From positions 1 through 39,122 of the forward strand of contig JAUIHY010000003.1 of assembly GCA_030432115.1 (NCBI GenBank): DNA of 39,122 bases. The letters are read 5' to 3'. The notes beneath the pieces were generated by a model. It did not search any database, was not told the DNA's origin, and saw nothing but the letters and a program-made list of their open reading frames with translations. This document shows positions 24,055 through 31,759 of this stretch, piece after piece; position 1 is the first letter of the stretch, and each line of letters begins with the position of its first letter. The translations under genes were made by a program, and so were the position numbers. The DNA comes from Gammaproteobacteria bacterium (GTDB lineage: Bacteria; Pseudomonadota; Gammaproteobacteria; Xanthomonadales; Marinicellaceae).

Positions 24055-25848
24055 TCATTGTTTAATTGATTCAACTTGTAAGTATTTTTTGTGTCTTTGC
24101 TCAGCTCCCAGCCTTGAATAATTGATAAAATCTATGATCTCATCGCTGTTTTTTAGATTCCCATCAATGATGCGTGTATCATTTCCATTGAGTTCTATGG
24201 TGGCTTGTTGTAAGCCTTGTTCACAAAATACATCAACCCGTTCACGAAAATCTCCACGACTGTGGTAGATGCATGCGGCAGGTTTTGGCGGTTGGGAAAA
24301 GGCATTGCCCTCGTCAATTCTTGAGCAATGTTTTTCAGCAATTAAATACTCGATAGAATTGAGCAAGTCAGATTGTTGTAAGTATTGTGTGTGCTTTTTA
24401 GGCTGGGTTGAGGTTTTATTATCAATGACAATCAATGGAATCCTTGAAACTGCCTGCTGGCCATACTTTTCTAACTCATTGGCAGCAACAGGTGTCATAC
24501 TCCTGTGGTCGCTGGTGATGATCAAAACCCCGTTTTTAAAGAAATTCATTTGCTGTAATGACAAGTAAAATTGCATGAGGGCTTGGTCGGCATATCGGGT
24601 AGTGAGTTCTATGGATGGCGTTTGCGTTATAGGATCAATATAGGGAGCATGTGTTGATACCGTAATCACATTGATGAAATAGGGGGTGCTGAGGTTTTTG
24701 ATATAATTGATTACTCGCTGATACAAATCTTCATCAGCCACTGAATTAAAGCCAAACCGTGGTTTACCTTCATAACCTTTAAATTCAGATCCTTCAACAT
24801 AGTCAAAACCAATGCCTTCCATGTATTGCCCAGTGCCTGAAAAATTGAGATCGGCACCATCTAAAAAGGCGGTGTGATAGCCATGAGAATTGAGTAGTTT
24901 AGGCAAACTCCTTTGGCTGTTCCAATACCCAGCTCGACCAAACCCGCGTTCAGAAAAATCTGATATACCTCGAAATGTTTTCTCAGCTGTTAACAAAGCA
25001 ATCCGGCCTTCTAAGCTGGTAAAATTATTGGCAAAAAAGTTACTGTAATAGGTGTTTTCTGTAGCCAGTCTATCTAAATTGGGTGTCCAGTCATTCAGCC
25101 CTGAATGTAATGAGCTTTGGTAGTTAGAGAGTGATTCTACAACCAGTAAAATGATGTTGCTTTTGTTGTTTAAACCGTTTTGCTGGCAAGTAAGCGCTTC
25201 AATCTGTTGGATTTTTTCTGGCGCAGCTTGGCGTGTCGCTTGATCATAGTCAATGGATTCTTTGGCCTTGTAATTGATGGTAAATACATTTTTTAAATAA
25301 ATGTCATTCACATAATCAATTCTTTTGTTGGTCACTTGTAAAACCCCCAAAGTTAAGAAAACAATTGAGAAGCCAGTTTTTTCAATCCAATGCCATCGAC
25401 TCACTCGGTGGAAGAAGACAAAAACCAACATGGCCGCCGATAACAAAATCAGCATCAACAGGGTGCTGGATGTTTCTCTTTGAATGGTTTCGTTGATGGT
25501 ATTGAGGTCAAAATATCGCACCACGTCTTTGAAATAAAGGCGTTGATTTAGGGATTTAAAAATATAAATATCTAAAAGGTAATAGCAAATACCGAGTAAG
25601 GCAAGCGCCCTGGAGGCAAGGCGAAGAAAATAATTTTTAAAGAAAGAGGCCGCAATTAACAAGAAGACCAGGAGTAATATCAGTCCGGCATCAGCATTCA
25701 GAACCGTTAGTCGGTAGCATTTTTCACAAGATGTGTATGCACCTAAAATGTTGTCAACCACCAAGCTTCTGTAATTCATCATGATTAAACATAATAAAAC
25801 AGCCGTGTATGTGATGATTTTGTTGATAAAAACAGAAATTTTTTGCAT
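24055..25848 (-). CDS. Membrane sulfatase-family protein, LTA-synthase-like
   Basis: The protein of 597 aa has five N-terminal membrane helices (about residues 6-170), then an extracytoplasmic alkaline-phosphatase-superfamily domain (about 225-510). Motifs are NIILLVVESLSNY at the first metal site, NNFTSLEGRIALL around the probable Ser/Thr nucleophile, STHAPY, and TSDHRSM for the second metal cluster. This layout is shared by lipoteichoic-acid synthases and by Gram-negative phosphoglycerol or phosphoethanolamine transferases. In a gammaproteobacterium a role in modifying a periplasmic glycan or lipid is more likely than LTA. It is followed by a polar tail with a cysteine pair. The substrate is not identifiable. 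Confidence 0.82.
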   Translation of the reverse strand: MQKISVFINKIITYTAVLLCLIMMNYRSLVVDNILGAYTSCEKCYRLTVLNADAGLILLLVFLLIAASFFKNYFLRLASRALALLGICYYLLDIYIFKSLNQRLYFKDVVRYFDLNTINETIQRETSSTLLMLILLSAAMLVFVFFHRVSRWHWIEKTGFSIVFLTLGVLQVTNKRIDYVNDIYLKNVFTINYKAKESIDYDQATRQAAPEKIQQIEALTCQQNGLNNKSNIILLVVESLSNYQSSLHSGLNDWTPNLDRLATENTYYSNFFANNFTSLEGRIALLTAEKTFRGISDFSERGFGRAGYWNSQRSLPKLLNSHGYHTAFLDGADLNFSGTGQYMEGIGFDYVEGSEFKGYEGKPRFGFNSVADEDLYQRVINYIKNLSTPYFINVITVSTHAPYIDPITQTPSIELTTRYADQALMQFYLSLQQMNFFKNGVLIITSDHRSMTPVAANELEKYGQQAVSRIPLIVIDNKTSTQPKKHTQYLQQSDLLNSIEYLIAEKHCSRIDEGNAFSQPPKPAACIYHSRGDFRERVDVFCEQGLQQATIELNGNDTRIIDGNLKNSDEIIDFINYSRLGAEQRHKKYLQVESIKQ

Positions 25849-26206
25849 GGATCCTTTTAGGCTGGTTTCATTAAGCAGATAAATTAGCCATGCCTATTAT
25901 GGTAACCAGTGAAAATAAAAGCAATCATCAAATGATGAAAAGAAATCCATACGCTGCCACTCAATGGCGAAGGTGTGCAGGACCTACGTCCATATGGGCC
26001 TAAAAGGGAAGCAAGTCACCTCTATTAACTAACAATAGAAGCAATCAACTTATTGATGATCGGTGTTTGCTGGTTCAGCTTGGTTGTTTTTACAATGGTC
26101 AGTGAGCCTAGAAGTCGATATCTAAGCAGTGATGATTATGGAATAACTTTGATATTTCAGTGGCATTAGAAAAATTGTTACAATTAGATTTTTGTGGTGA
26201 TTGAAT
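25849..26206. other. 358-base intergenic region with several inverted repeats
   Basis: This is a divergent spacer between the sulfatase-like gene (minus) and the aminotransferase (plus). It holds TCATCA/TGATGA (25925-25938), an outer AGGTG/CACCT pair (25971-25975 with 26017-26021) enclosing GGAC-CTAC-GTCC (25980-25991), and TCTATT/AATAGA (26021-26039). The part from 25960 to 26022 is richer in G+C than its flanks. A TACAAT box (26179-26184) could be the aminotransferase -10. No open frame looks coding and I do not recognise a known riboswitch. Confidence 0.5.
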
Positions 26207-27118
26207 ATGGCCAAAGGCACACATGAATACATTGAAGACGAGCGCAATCGCAGCATTTTGATCAACATCAATGGCGAGTTGTTTCCGCGTGAAAAAGCCA
26301 TGGTTTCGGTTTTCGACAGCGGTTTTATTTTGGGCGATGGTGTTTGGGAGGGTTTGCGTTTGCATGATGGCGTGGTGGTGTTTTTGAAAGACCATTTGCG
26401 CCGTTTGTATCAAGGGGCCAAGGCTTTGGATTTGGACATTGGTCTCACTCCAGCTGAATTAAGCGACCGATTGATGGCCACTTTGCAAGCCAATGACATG
26501 ACTGACGGGGTTCATATCCGTTTGATGGTGACTCGTGGTGAAAAAATCACACCCTATCAAGACCCGCGCTGCACCATTCCGGGTGCCACCATTGTTATCA
26601 TTCCTGAATATAAAAATCCTTCGCCGAGGAAAATCGAAGGCGGTATCAAGTTGTTCACCACCCATGTGCGTCGTGGCTATCCTGATGTCCAGGATCAAAA
26701 GATGAACTCACACTCCAAGATCAACTGCATTCAGGGCTGTATTCAAGCGGCCAAAGCGGGTGCCGATGAGGCCTTGATGTTGGATCCGCATGGTTTTGTT
26801 GCTACATGTAATTCGACACACTTTTTTATCGTCACCCAAGGTGAGGTGTGGACATCGACCGGCGATTACTGTTTGGGTGGCATCACACGTTCGAAAATCA
26901 TTCAGTTGTGTGAAGACAACGGCATTCCTGTGAAGCAAAAGAACTTTTCTTTGTTTGATGTTTATGGTGCCGATGAATGTTTTGTTACGGGCACATTCGC
27001 TGGTGTGACACCTGTCAATGAAGTCGATGGTCGGATCATAGGTTCGGGGTCACGAGATATGATTGTGCGATTGCAGGACTTGTATCTGGCTTTGATCAAA
27101 TCGGAGTCTGAATCGTGA
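26207..27118 (+). CDS. Class IV PLP aminotransferase (branched-chain/D-amino-acid type)
   Basis: The protein is a fold-type IV PLP enzyme that transfers amino groups, like IlvE or D-amino-acid aminotransferase. I choose the ATG at 26207 (303 aa) over the TTG at 26201. Family landmarks are VSVFDSGFILGDGVWEGLR, the probable PLP-lysine region KMNSHSKINC (about 165-174), DEALMLDPHGFVATCNSTHFF and LGGITRSKII with ECFVTGTFAGVTPV. The NSHSK surroundings differ from classical IlvE, so substrate should not be assumed to be Leu/Ile/Val. Its stop overlaps the GTG of the sulfotransferase-like gene by 4 bases, so the two are translated as a pair. Confidence 0.88.
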   Translation: MAKGTHEYIEDERNRSILININGELFPREKAMVSVFDSGFILGDGVWEGLRLHDGVVVFLKDHLRRLYQGAKALDLDIGLTPAELSDRLMATLQANDMTDGVHIRLMVTRGEKITPYQDPRCTIPGATIVIIPEYKNPSPRKIEGGIKLFTTHVRRGYPDVQDQKMNSHSKINCIQGCIQAAKAGADEALMLDPHGFVATCNSTHFFIVTQGEVWTSTGDYCLGGITRSKIIQLCEDNGIPVKQKNFSLFDVYGADECFVTGTFAGVTPVNEVDGRIIGSGSRDMIVRLQDLYLALIKSESES

Positions 27119-27837
27119 TTCGCATTGCCATGTGGTCAGGGCCGCGCAACATCTCTACGGCCATGATGCGTTCTTGGGAAAACCGTACCGACACGGTGGT
27201 GGTCGATGAGCCTTTGTATGGACCTTATTTGGCGGCCACGGGCAAAAAGCACCCAATGTGGCAAGAGACCATTGATGCCCAAGGTGATGATTATGCGGCG
27301 GTGATTGATGGTTTGTGCCATGAAGAAAAAACGGCGGATATTCATTATCAGAAGCACATGACCCACCACATCTTGCCAAATATGGACGTGGCCTTTGTTG
27401 GCGCGTTTCGCAATGCTTTTTTACTGCGCCACCCCAATGATGTGTTGTCATCCTATTTGCGCAAGCACCCAAGGGCCACGCCTGAAGATTTGGGCTTTCC
27501 ACAGCAGTTGAAACTGTTTCAGTGGTTACAGAAAGAACAAAGCATCACGGCACCGGTGATGGAAGCCAAGGACATTTTGATCAATCCAGAGGGCATGATG
27601 AAGAAACTGTGTCAGTTTTTGGATGTGCCTTTTGATGTAGGCATGTTGTCTTGGCCCAAGGGCTACCGTGATTCGGATGGTGTGTGGGCGCCCCATTGGT
27701 ACAACCGTGTGATTGAGTCGACAGGCTTTTCAAAGTATGTGCCCAAAGAGAACCAATTGACTCAAGAGGAGCAACGTGTCGCTGATGCCTGTTTGCCGTA
27801 TTATGAACAAATGGCGGCTTATAAGGTGGTTTGTTGA
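27115..27837 (+). CDS. P-loop sulfotransferase-like protein coupled to the aminotransferase
   Basis: The protein of 240 aa starts at GTG within the aminotransferase stop (GTGA overlap). The opening IAMWSGPRNISTAMMRSW resembles a sulfotransferase 5'-phosphosulfate loop (normally G-x-x-R-S/N-G-S/T-T). A later segment, FLLRHPNDVLSSYLRKHP, resembles the 3'-phosphate-binding Arg/Ser segment (R-x-P...S). These points suggest PAPS use. The family often carries a generic sulfotransferase label. The acceptor is unknown. Together with the aminotransferase it may convert an amino or keto acid and then sulfate it, but this is inference. A hairpin begins 22 bases after the stop. Confidence 0.75.
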   Translation: MIRIAMWSGPRNISTAMMRSWENRTDTVVVDEPLYGPYLAATGKKHPMWQETIDAQGDDYAAVIDGLCHEEKTADIHYQKHMTHHILPNMDVAFVGAFRNAFLLRHPNDVLSSYLRKHPRATPEDLGFPQQLKLFQWLQKEQSITAPVMEAKDILINPEGMMKKLCQFLDVPFDVGMLSWPKGYRDSDGVWAPHWYNRVIESTGFSKYVPKENQLTQEEQRVADACLPYYEQMAAYKVVC

Positions 27838-27859
27838 GGGGATTTTTTATGTGGAAATG

Positions 27860-27889
27860 CCGCCTGAGCCAAGTTAGGGCATCAGGCGG
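27860..27889 (+). terminator. Hairpin after the sulfotransferase-like gene
   Basis: CCGCCTGA and TCAGGCGG pair perfectly over 8 bases around a 14-base loop. No U-run follows (TCGTGTTAT), so it may be a weak terminator or an mRNA-stabilising hairpin. Confidence 0.45.
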
Positions 27890-27905
27890 TCGTGTTATAT
27901 AAAGT

Positions 27906-27955
27906 GTCTTGCTTCCCTTCTTTTGTCCTTCGAACAAAAACCGGCTTCTCAAGAC
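27906..27955. repeat. Two-tier stem-loop, copy 1 of a possible intergenic repeat
   Basis: The outer stem is GTCTTG/CAAGAC (27906-27911 with 27950-27955). The inner stem is TTTTGT/ACAAAA (27921-27926 with 27934-27939) around a TTCG-containing loop. An AAAACCGGC segment follows the inner stem, resembling AAAACCAGC in copy 2. Confidence 0.45.
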
Positions 27956-27985
27956 TTAGAATTATCAAGCACGAATAACGGCATT

Positions 27986-28026
27986 AACCCATGCTTTCTT
28001 TGACTTCGTCAAAACCAGCATGAGTT
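27986..28026. repeat. Two-tier stem-loop, copy 2 of a possible intergenic repeat
   Basis: The outer stem pairs AACCCATGCT with AGCATGAGTT (9 of 10 positions). The inner stem is TTTGAC/GTCAAA (27999-28004 with 28008-28013) around TTC. Its core resembles copy 1, with a TTCG tip followed by AAAACC(A/G)GC. Confidence 0.5.
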
Positions 28027-28153
28027 CATTGCCTATTCTCGGCCTTCTGATTCGTTGCACTCACCAACCAGGTCGGCGGGTCGCTGCGCTTCATCGGCAA
28101 TATACCAATACAGTTTGACGTATATGGCTTGTCCTGAGGGTTTAAGCTGTTTG

Positions 28154-28408
28154 TTAATCCAGTTCGGCCAATAATTCATCGGCTGCTTCACAAACGGCTT
28201 GCAGGTCGTCGCCAGATTGTGCGGCTTGTGAAATTTTCATCGACTTTTGTGACAATTCCATCAACTTATTCATGTCGCCTGATGTGGCCATCTTTTGAAC
28301 TTTTTCAGACAGTTCCATGACCTTGGCTTGCAGGTCTTCTTCGGTACATGTGCTGCTGCAACCTGACAATGTGATGGCGGCCAAGGCCGTGATGATGATC
28401 TTTTTCAT
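28154..28408 (-). CDS. Small lipoprotein of unknown function
   Basis: I start the gene at the ATG at 28408 (84 aa), not at the track's 28537, because GAGGAGCAC lies directly before it and the protein then begins with a lipoprotein signal peptide, MKKIIITALAAITLSGC. The lipobox LSGC makes Cys17 the lipidated residue. Ser-Ser follows it, suggesting outer-membrane sorting. The mature part is a short acidic helix-rich chain with two more cysteines (TCTEEDL and AVCEAADELL) that could form a disulfide. The upstream 43 residues in the track are spacer. It diverges from the MAPEG gene. No function is recognisable. Confidence 0.75.
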   Translation of the reverse strand: MKKIIITALAAITLSGCSSTCTEEDLQAKVMELSEKVQKMATSGDMNKLMELSQKSMKISQAAQSGDDLQAVCEAADELLAELD

Positions 28409-28512
28409 GTGCTCCTCTTTGTTTTGTTGTTTATTGTTGTTTTCATTGTAGCAAGTTTTTGGACAGCGGGTGTGTGTTTTGGTAGCATGTTTGTTTTTGC
28501 AAAACGAGACAG

Positions 28513-28926
28513 ATGATGACTGAATTGATTTACCCAATGGCGACTTTGGTGATTTGGACCTTTGGGGTTTTGTTTGCGATGGGTTTTGGTCGTGTGCGAG
28601 CCATCAAAGGCCGCGAAGTGTCGATCAAGTCATTTGTGTTGATGGAAGGTAAGGCGCAGTTGTCTCAACGCTTGCAACAAATGGACAGGAATTTCAGTAA
28701 TTTATTGGAAATTCCCGTGCTGTTTTATCTGTGGTGTTTGGTGGTAATGGTATTGCCACTTCAGGCCAATGAATTGTTGCTACTGGCTTGGGTGTATGTG
28801 GCCATGCGATGTTTACACAGTGTGATTCACACCACTTACAACAACGTCAACCACCGCTTTTCTGTGTTTGTCTTGTCTTGTTTGTTATTACTGGTGATGT
28901 GGGTTCGTTTACTGTTTTTAATCTGA
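28513..28926 (+). CDS. MAPEG-family membrane protein
   Basis: The protein of 137 aa has four hydrophobic helices and the MAPEG pattern: an N-terminal helix, a cytoplasmic loop (RVRAIKGREVS), then RNFSNLLEIPVLFYLWC and RCLHSVIHTTYNNVNHR. These match the E-x-P and R-x-x-H-S-x-x-H-x-x-x-N signatures of microsomal glutathione-transferase-like proteins. Bacterial members are often uncharacterised, so enzymatic use of glutathione is possible but not shown. Its 3' end overlaps the pyrB 3' end by 9 bases (convergent). An in-frame ATG at 28516 is an equally possible start. Confidence 0.85.
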   Translation: MMTELIYPMATLVIWTFGVLFAMGFGRVRAIKGREVSIKSFVLMEGKAQLSQRLQQMDRNFSNLLEIPVLFYLWCLVVMVLPLQANELLLLAWVYVAMRCLHSVIHTTYNNVNHRFSVFVLSCLLLLVMWVRLLFLI

Positions 28927-29817
28927 CAAGAGTTGATACAGCAAAGCAGAGCGCATCAATACACCGTTCCTGACCTGCTCTAATATCACGGACTGCGGTC
29001 CGTCAGCCACAGCCGAGGAGATTTCTACACCACGGTTCATGGGGCCTGGGTGCATCACGATGGCGTCTTTTTTGGCCCATTCTAAGTTGTTTTCATTGAG
29101 GCCGTAATTGTCATGCCAATGGTCCAAAACTTCGGCATCAATTTGACTGATGCGTTCTTTTTGGATGCGCAACATCACCACCACATCAGCATCGCTCAAA
29201 GCTTGTTTCATGTTTTCAGCTTTGCGTGCTGTGGTGGAAGCTGGCAACAATTCATCGGGTGCATAAATCCATGTGTTGTTATTGCCCAAAATATGAAGGC
29301 CATCGACCAAGGAGCCGGCCACACGTGAATGCTTGATGTCACCTATGATGGCGACTTTGAGCTGGGAGAAGTCTTTTTTGTGTTCCCTGATGGTGTATAA
29401 ATCCAACAAACCTTGAGTGGGGTGCTGGTTTGTGCCATCGCCGGCATTGATGACGCTGGCTTGATCGCCGAGCCATTTGGCGGCTTGTTTTTGTGTGTGG
29501 TTTTCACTGTGTCTGATGATAAATGCATCAGATTGCATGGCATTCAAGGTGAACAAGGTGTCTTTTAAAGTTTCACCTTTCTGTGCTGAAGAATGGGCAA
29601 TGTTCAAAGCACAAAAATCCATGCCCAAACGTTGGGCGGCCAGTTGGAATGACATCAAGGTGCGCGTTGAATTTTCAAAAAACAAAGCCATGGCGGTTTT
29701 GCCTGCCAGCCATTTTTTGGTTTCGGTCACGGCTGTGGTTTTGATTTTATCAGCAAGGCTGAACAAGTGATTCAGTTGCTCAGCATTGAGTTGTTTGATG
29801 TCGTATAGGTGTTTCAT
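28918..29817 (-). CDS. pyrB: Aspartate carbamoyltransferase catalytic subunit
   Basis: The enzyme joins carbamoyl phosphate and aspartate in pyrimidine synthesis. At 299 aa it has the expected length. The carbamoyl phosphate site is FFENSTRTLMSF (STRT at 50-53), HPTQGLLDLYT follows, and HPGPMNRGVE closes the active site. It is the last gene in the run yqgE-ruvX-pyrB. In Pseudomonas, pyrR lies between ruvX and pyrB and a pyrC-like gene follows; neither is here. Only 12 bases separate ruvX from pyrB, so no attenuator fits in that gap. Confidence 0.96.
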   Translation of the reverse strand: MKHLYDIKQLNAEQLNHLFSLADKIKTTAVTETKKWLAGKTAMALFFENSTRTLMSFQLAAQRLGMDFCALNIAHSSAQKGETLKDTLFTLNAMQSDAFIIRHSENHTQKQAAKWLGDQASVINAGDGTNQHPTQGLLDLYTIREHKKDFSQLKVAIIGDIKHSRVAGSLVDGLHILGNNNTWIYAPDELLPASTTARKAENMKQALSDADVVVMLRIQKERISQIDAEVLDHWHDNYGLNENNLEWAKKDAIVMHPGPMNRGVEISSAVADGPQSVILEQVRNGVLMRSALLYQLLSD

Positions 29818-29829
29818 GCTTGTGCTTAA

Positions 29830-30249
29830 TTATTGGTTTTGATCTAAAAATGATTGCAAAATAATTTGTGCCGCAATGGCGTCAATTTGGTCTTTGTTTT
29901 TGGCCTTGGCTTGCTTGTTTTGTCGTTGTGTTTTGAATTGTCGTTCTGCCTCAAATGAGCTCAAACGTTCATCAACAAAGGTCACGGGTAATTGGCACTG
30001 GTTTTTTAATTTTTTGGAAAAATTTTTAACCTGACGAGTGACTTCTTGCTCTTCACCGTCCATGGTCAAAGGCAGACCCAAAATCAAATGATTGACTTGC
30101 CACTCTTTGATTAGCTTATTCATGGCATCAAAAAAAGCACCATTATTTGGCAAGACGGTCAAAGGTCTGGCCGCTCCTGTCATTGAATTACCCAGGGCCA
30201 AGCCGATGCGTTTGGTGCCAAAATCTATACCCAGAAAGACGTCAGGCAT
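29830..30249 (-). CDS. ruvX: YqgF/RuvX, Holliday-junction-resolvase-like RNase H fold protein
   Basis: The protein of 139 aa has the YqgF opening FLGIDFGTKRIGLALG with the first catalytic Asp. LILGLPLTMDGEEQEVTR follows, then FVDERLSSFEAE and a final KDQIDAIAAQIILQSFL with the last acidic residue. Members act in 16S rRNA 5' processing and have been proposed as resolvases. Its start overlaps the yqgE stop by 8 bases. Confidence 0.94.
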   Translation of the reverse strand: MPDVFLGIDFGTKRIGLALGNSMTGAARPLTVLPNNGAFFDAMNKLIKEWQVNHLILGLPLTMDGEEQEVTRQVKNFSKKLKNQCQLPVTFVDERLSSFEAERQFKTQRQNKQAKAKNKDQIDAIAAQIILQSFLDQNQ

Positions 30250-30787
30250 GACCCATGTCGCTGCTGAGTTGGTGTGCTTGTATACCCAAAATGTTTAAGG
30301 CATCGGTCCATTTGTTGCTGCTTTGTTGGAAAATAATGCCCAAATCAGCGGGGCACATCAACCAGGCGTTGTCCGCAATTTCTTGTTCTAATTGACCAGC
30401 TGACCAGGTGGCACAACCCAAGGCCAACAACCATTCATCATCGACCTCATTGTTGGCAATGGCACGAATGATGTCTTTTGAAGTGGTCAGATTTAAATGT
30501 CGACCAACCACAATAGAGCTGGTGTAAACCTGGTGGTTGTTGTGCAAAATAAAACCGCATTCGGTGTTCACAGGACCGCCTTCGTGCACCATAGGAAACC
30601 GTTGTGGTGTGCTTTGTTCAATTTTAAGGCTGGAAAGAATTTCTTCGAAAGCCACTTCGCTGGGTTGGTTGATGTTGATGCCCATGGCGCCATCGTCATT
30701 GTGGTCGCAAACCAAAATCACTGCATGCTTAAATCGATCATCCTGCATGTCTGGTGTGGCAATTAAAAATTGATTGATCAAGTTCAT
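30242..30787 (-). CDS. yqgE: YqgE/AlgH family protein (DUF179)
   Basis: The protein of 181 aa has the characteristic N-terminus NLINQFLIATPDMQDDRFKHAVI followed by GAMGININQPS and HEGGPVN. The biochemical role of this family is not firmly known; in Pseudomonas it is called AlgH and was linked to alginate regulation. It heads the coupled group with ruvX and pyrB and follows tonB after a 120-base spacer containing a strong hairpin. Confidence 0.94.
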   Translation of the reverse strand: MNLINQFLIATPDMQDDRFKHAVILVCDHNDDGAMGININQPSEVAFEEILSSLKIEQSTPQRFPMVHEGGPVNTECGFILHNNHQVYTSSIVVGRHLNLTTSKDIIRAIANNEVDDEWLLALGCATWSAGQLEQEIADNAWLMCPADLGIIFQQSSNKWTDALNILGIQAHQLSSDMGHA

Positions 30788-30847
30788 GCTGCAATTTTAA
30801 CCGAATAAACCTAAGGTTGAATGAAATTGTTGTTAATTTGAACCTGT

Positions 30848-30872
30848 GGCGACTGTGCCGTTTACAGTCGCC
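30848..30872. terminator. Strong hairpin between tonB and yqgE
   Basis: GGCGACTGT and ACAGTCGCC pair perfectly over 9 bases with a 7-base loop. It lies 36 bases after the tonB stop on the minus strand. No U-run follows, so it may attenuate rather than end the gshB-tonB message before yqgE, or act as an mRNA processing site. Confidence 0.5.
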
Positions 30873-30907
30873 TAGAAACGTTTTAAAGCTTTGAATGGTT
30901 TTCAGGC

Positions 30908-31759
30908 TTATTTATGCCTTAACAAATGCCCAGGTAAAAACTGCCAGGTTCGGGTGATGTACAGGATGTCGACACGTTCTTGGGTATTGGGCAATGGGTC
31001 AAAGGGTTGTGACAATTCGACGATGTGTTTGGCTGCCTCATTGAGGAATTGGTGGGGTGAGGCTTTGATGACTTTGATTTCATGGATGCTGCCGTCTTTT
31101 TTGATGCCGACGGTTAACATCACACTTCCTTGGAAGTTGGTTTTTTTGGCTTGGTCTGGGTAGTTTAAATCACCGGTTCGTTCTATTTTTTTGACCCACT
31201 TTGTTATGTAAGGGGCAAATTCATAGGCTTTGGTGTTGCTTGAGATGTATTTGCTGCGCGGTTTTTTGGCGTATTTTTCTAACTTTTTGGCCAATTCGTT
31301 TTCAATACGAGCCAAGCGTTGGGCCGGTGTTTCTTTGGGGTCGTTGTTTTTTTGCTCTTGGTTTTCTGTCGGTTTCTCTGCTTGTTGGATTTTGATGTCT
31401 GATTCGCTTTGTGTCATCAAAGCTTGTTGTTCTTGAGCTTCTTTCTTTTTCTTCAGTTCTGGCGTTTCTTGCTGGGAGAATCCAGTTTCTGTGGGAGACG
31501 TGGCTGTGGCAATGTTTTGAGGCCTGACTTTTTCATCTTCAGTGCCACCGCCCATCTGGTTGTCCTGAGCCAAAAAATCAGCTTCCTCAGGAGTCAAAGT
31601 GTTGGCTTTTTTGGTTAAAATGACGTCCATGCTGTGCAATATTTCTTGCTCACTTTTGTTGTGTGTGAATGACACGCCCAATATCACAACGGCCAGAAAC
31701 ATGGCTGCCAAAGTGAAGGTCATGACATTGCGGTCTTTGGTGCTGATGTTGGGGCTCAT
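30908..31759 (-). CDS. tonB: TonB-like energy transducer
   Basis: The protein of 283 aa has an N-terminal membrane anchor (NVMTFTLAAMFLAVVILGVSF), a long periplasmic linker and a C-terminal TonB domain (about 185-275), seen in NYPDQAKKTNFQGSVMLTVGIKKDGS and FDPLPNTQERVDILYITRTW. The linker is rich in Gln, Glu and Lys rather than the Pro-Lys/Pro-Glu repeats of classical TonB. No exbB/exbD is nearby. It overlaps gshB by 4 bases. Pseudomonas has a tonB (tonB3) in the same position next to the pil-chp cluster, where it was tied to twitching motility, which makes a non-iron role worth considering here. Confidence 0.88.
   Translation of the reverse strand: MSPNISTKDRNVMTFTLAAMFLAVVILGVSFTHNKSEQEILHSMDVILTKKANTLTPEEADFLAQDNQMGGGTEDEKVRPQNIATATSPTETGFSQQETPELKKKKEAQEQQALMTQSESDIKIQQAEKPTENQEQKNNDPKETPAQRLARIENELAKKLEKYAKKPRSKYISSNTKAYEFAPYITKWVKKIERTGDLNYPDQAKKTNFQGSVMLTVGIKKDGSIHEIKVIKASPHQFLNEAAKHIVELSQPFDPLPNTQERVDILYITRTWQFLPGHLLRHK

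Larger units (their letters stand above)
27838..28153. other. 316-base non-coding stretch with three stem-loops
   Basis: No open frame here looks coding; the minus-strand frame 27581-27952 is a shadow of the sulfotransferase-like gene. The stretch contains the hairpin at 27860-27889 and two larger two-tier stem-loops at 27906-27955 and 27986-28026, listed separately. From about 28030 to 28150 I see nothing recognisable. Confidence 0.6.

Noticed and set aside
25960-26025. A known riboswitch class before the aminotransferase
   Set aside because: I compared it mentally with c-di-GMP, guanidine and amino-acid classes and saw none of their conserved cores.
27581-27952. Minus-strand frame of 123 aa at the end of the sulfotransferase-like gene
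   Set aside because: Mostly antisense to that gene and then through the hairpin; no coding character.
27838-28153. CRISPR array in the stem-loop region
   Set aside because: The two repeated elements differ in length and stems and do not show regular repeats with unique spacers.
28409-28537. N-terminal extension of the small lipoprotein in the ORF track
   Set aside because: It overlaps the divergent MAPEG start and precedes a good ribosome site and a textbook lipoprotein signal peptide, so it is upstream spacer.
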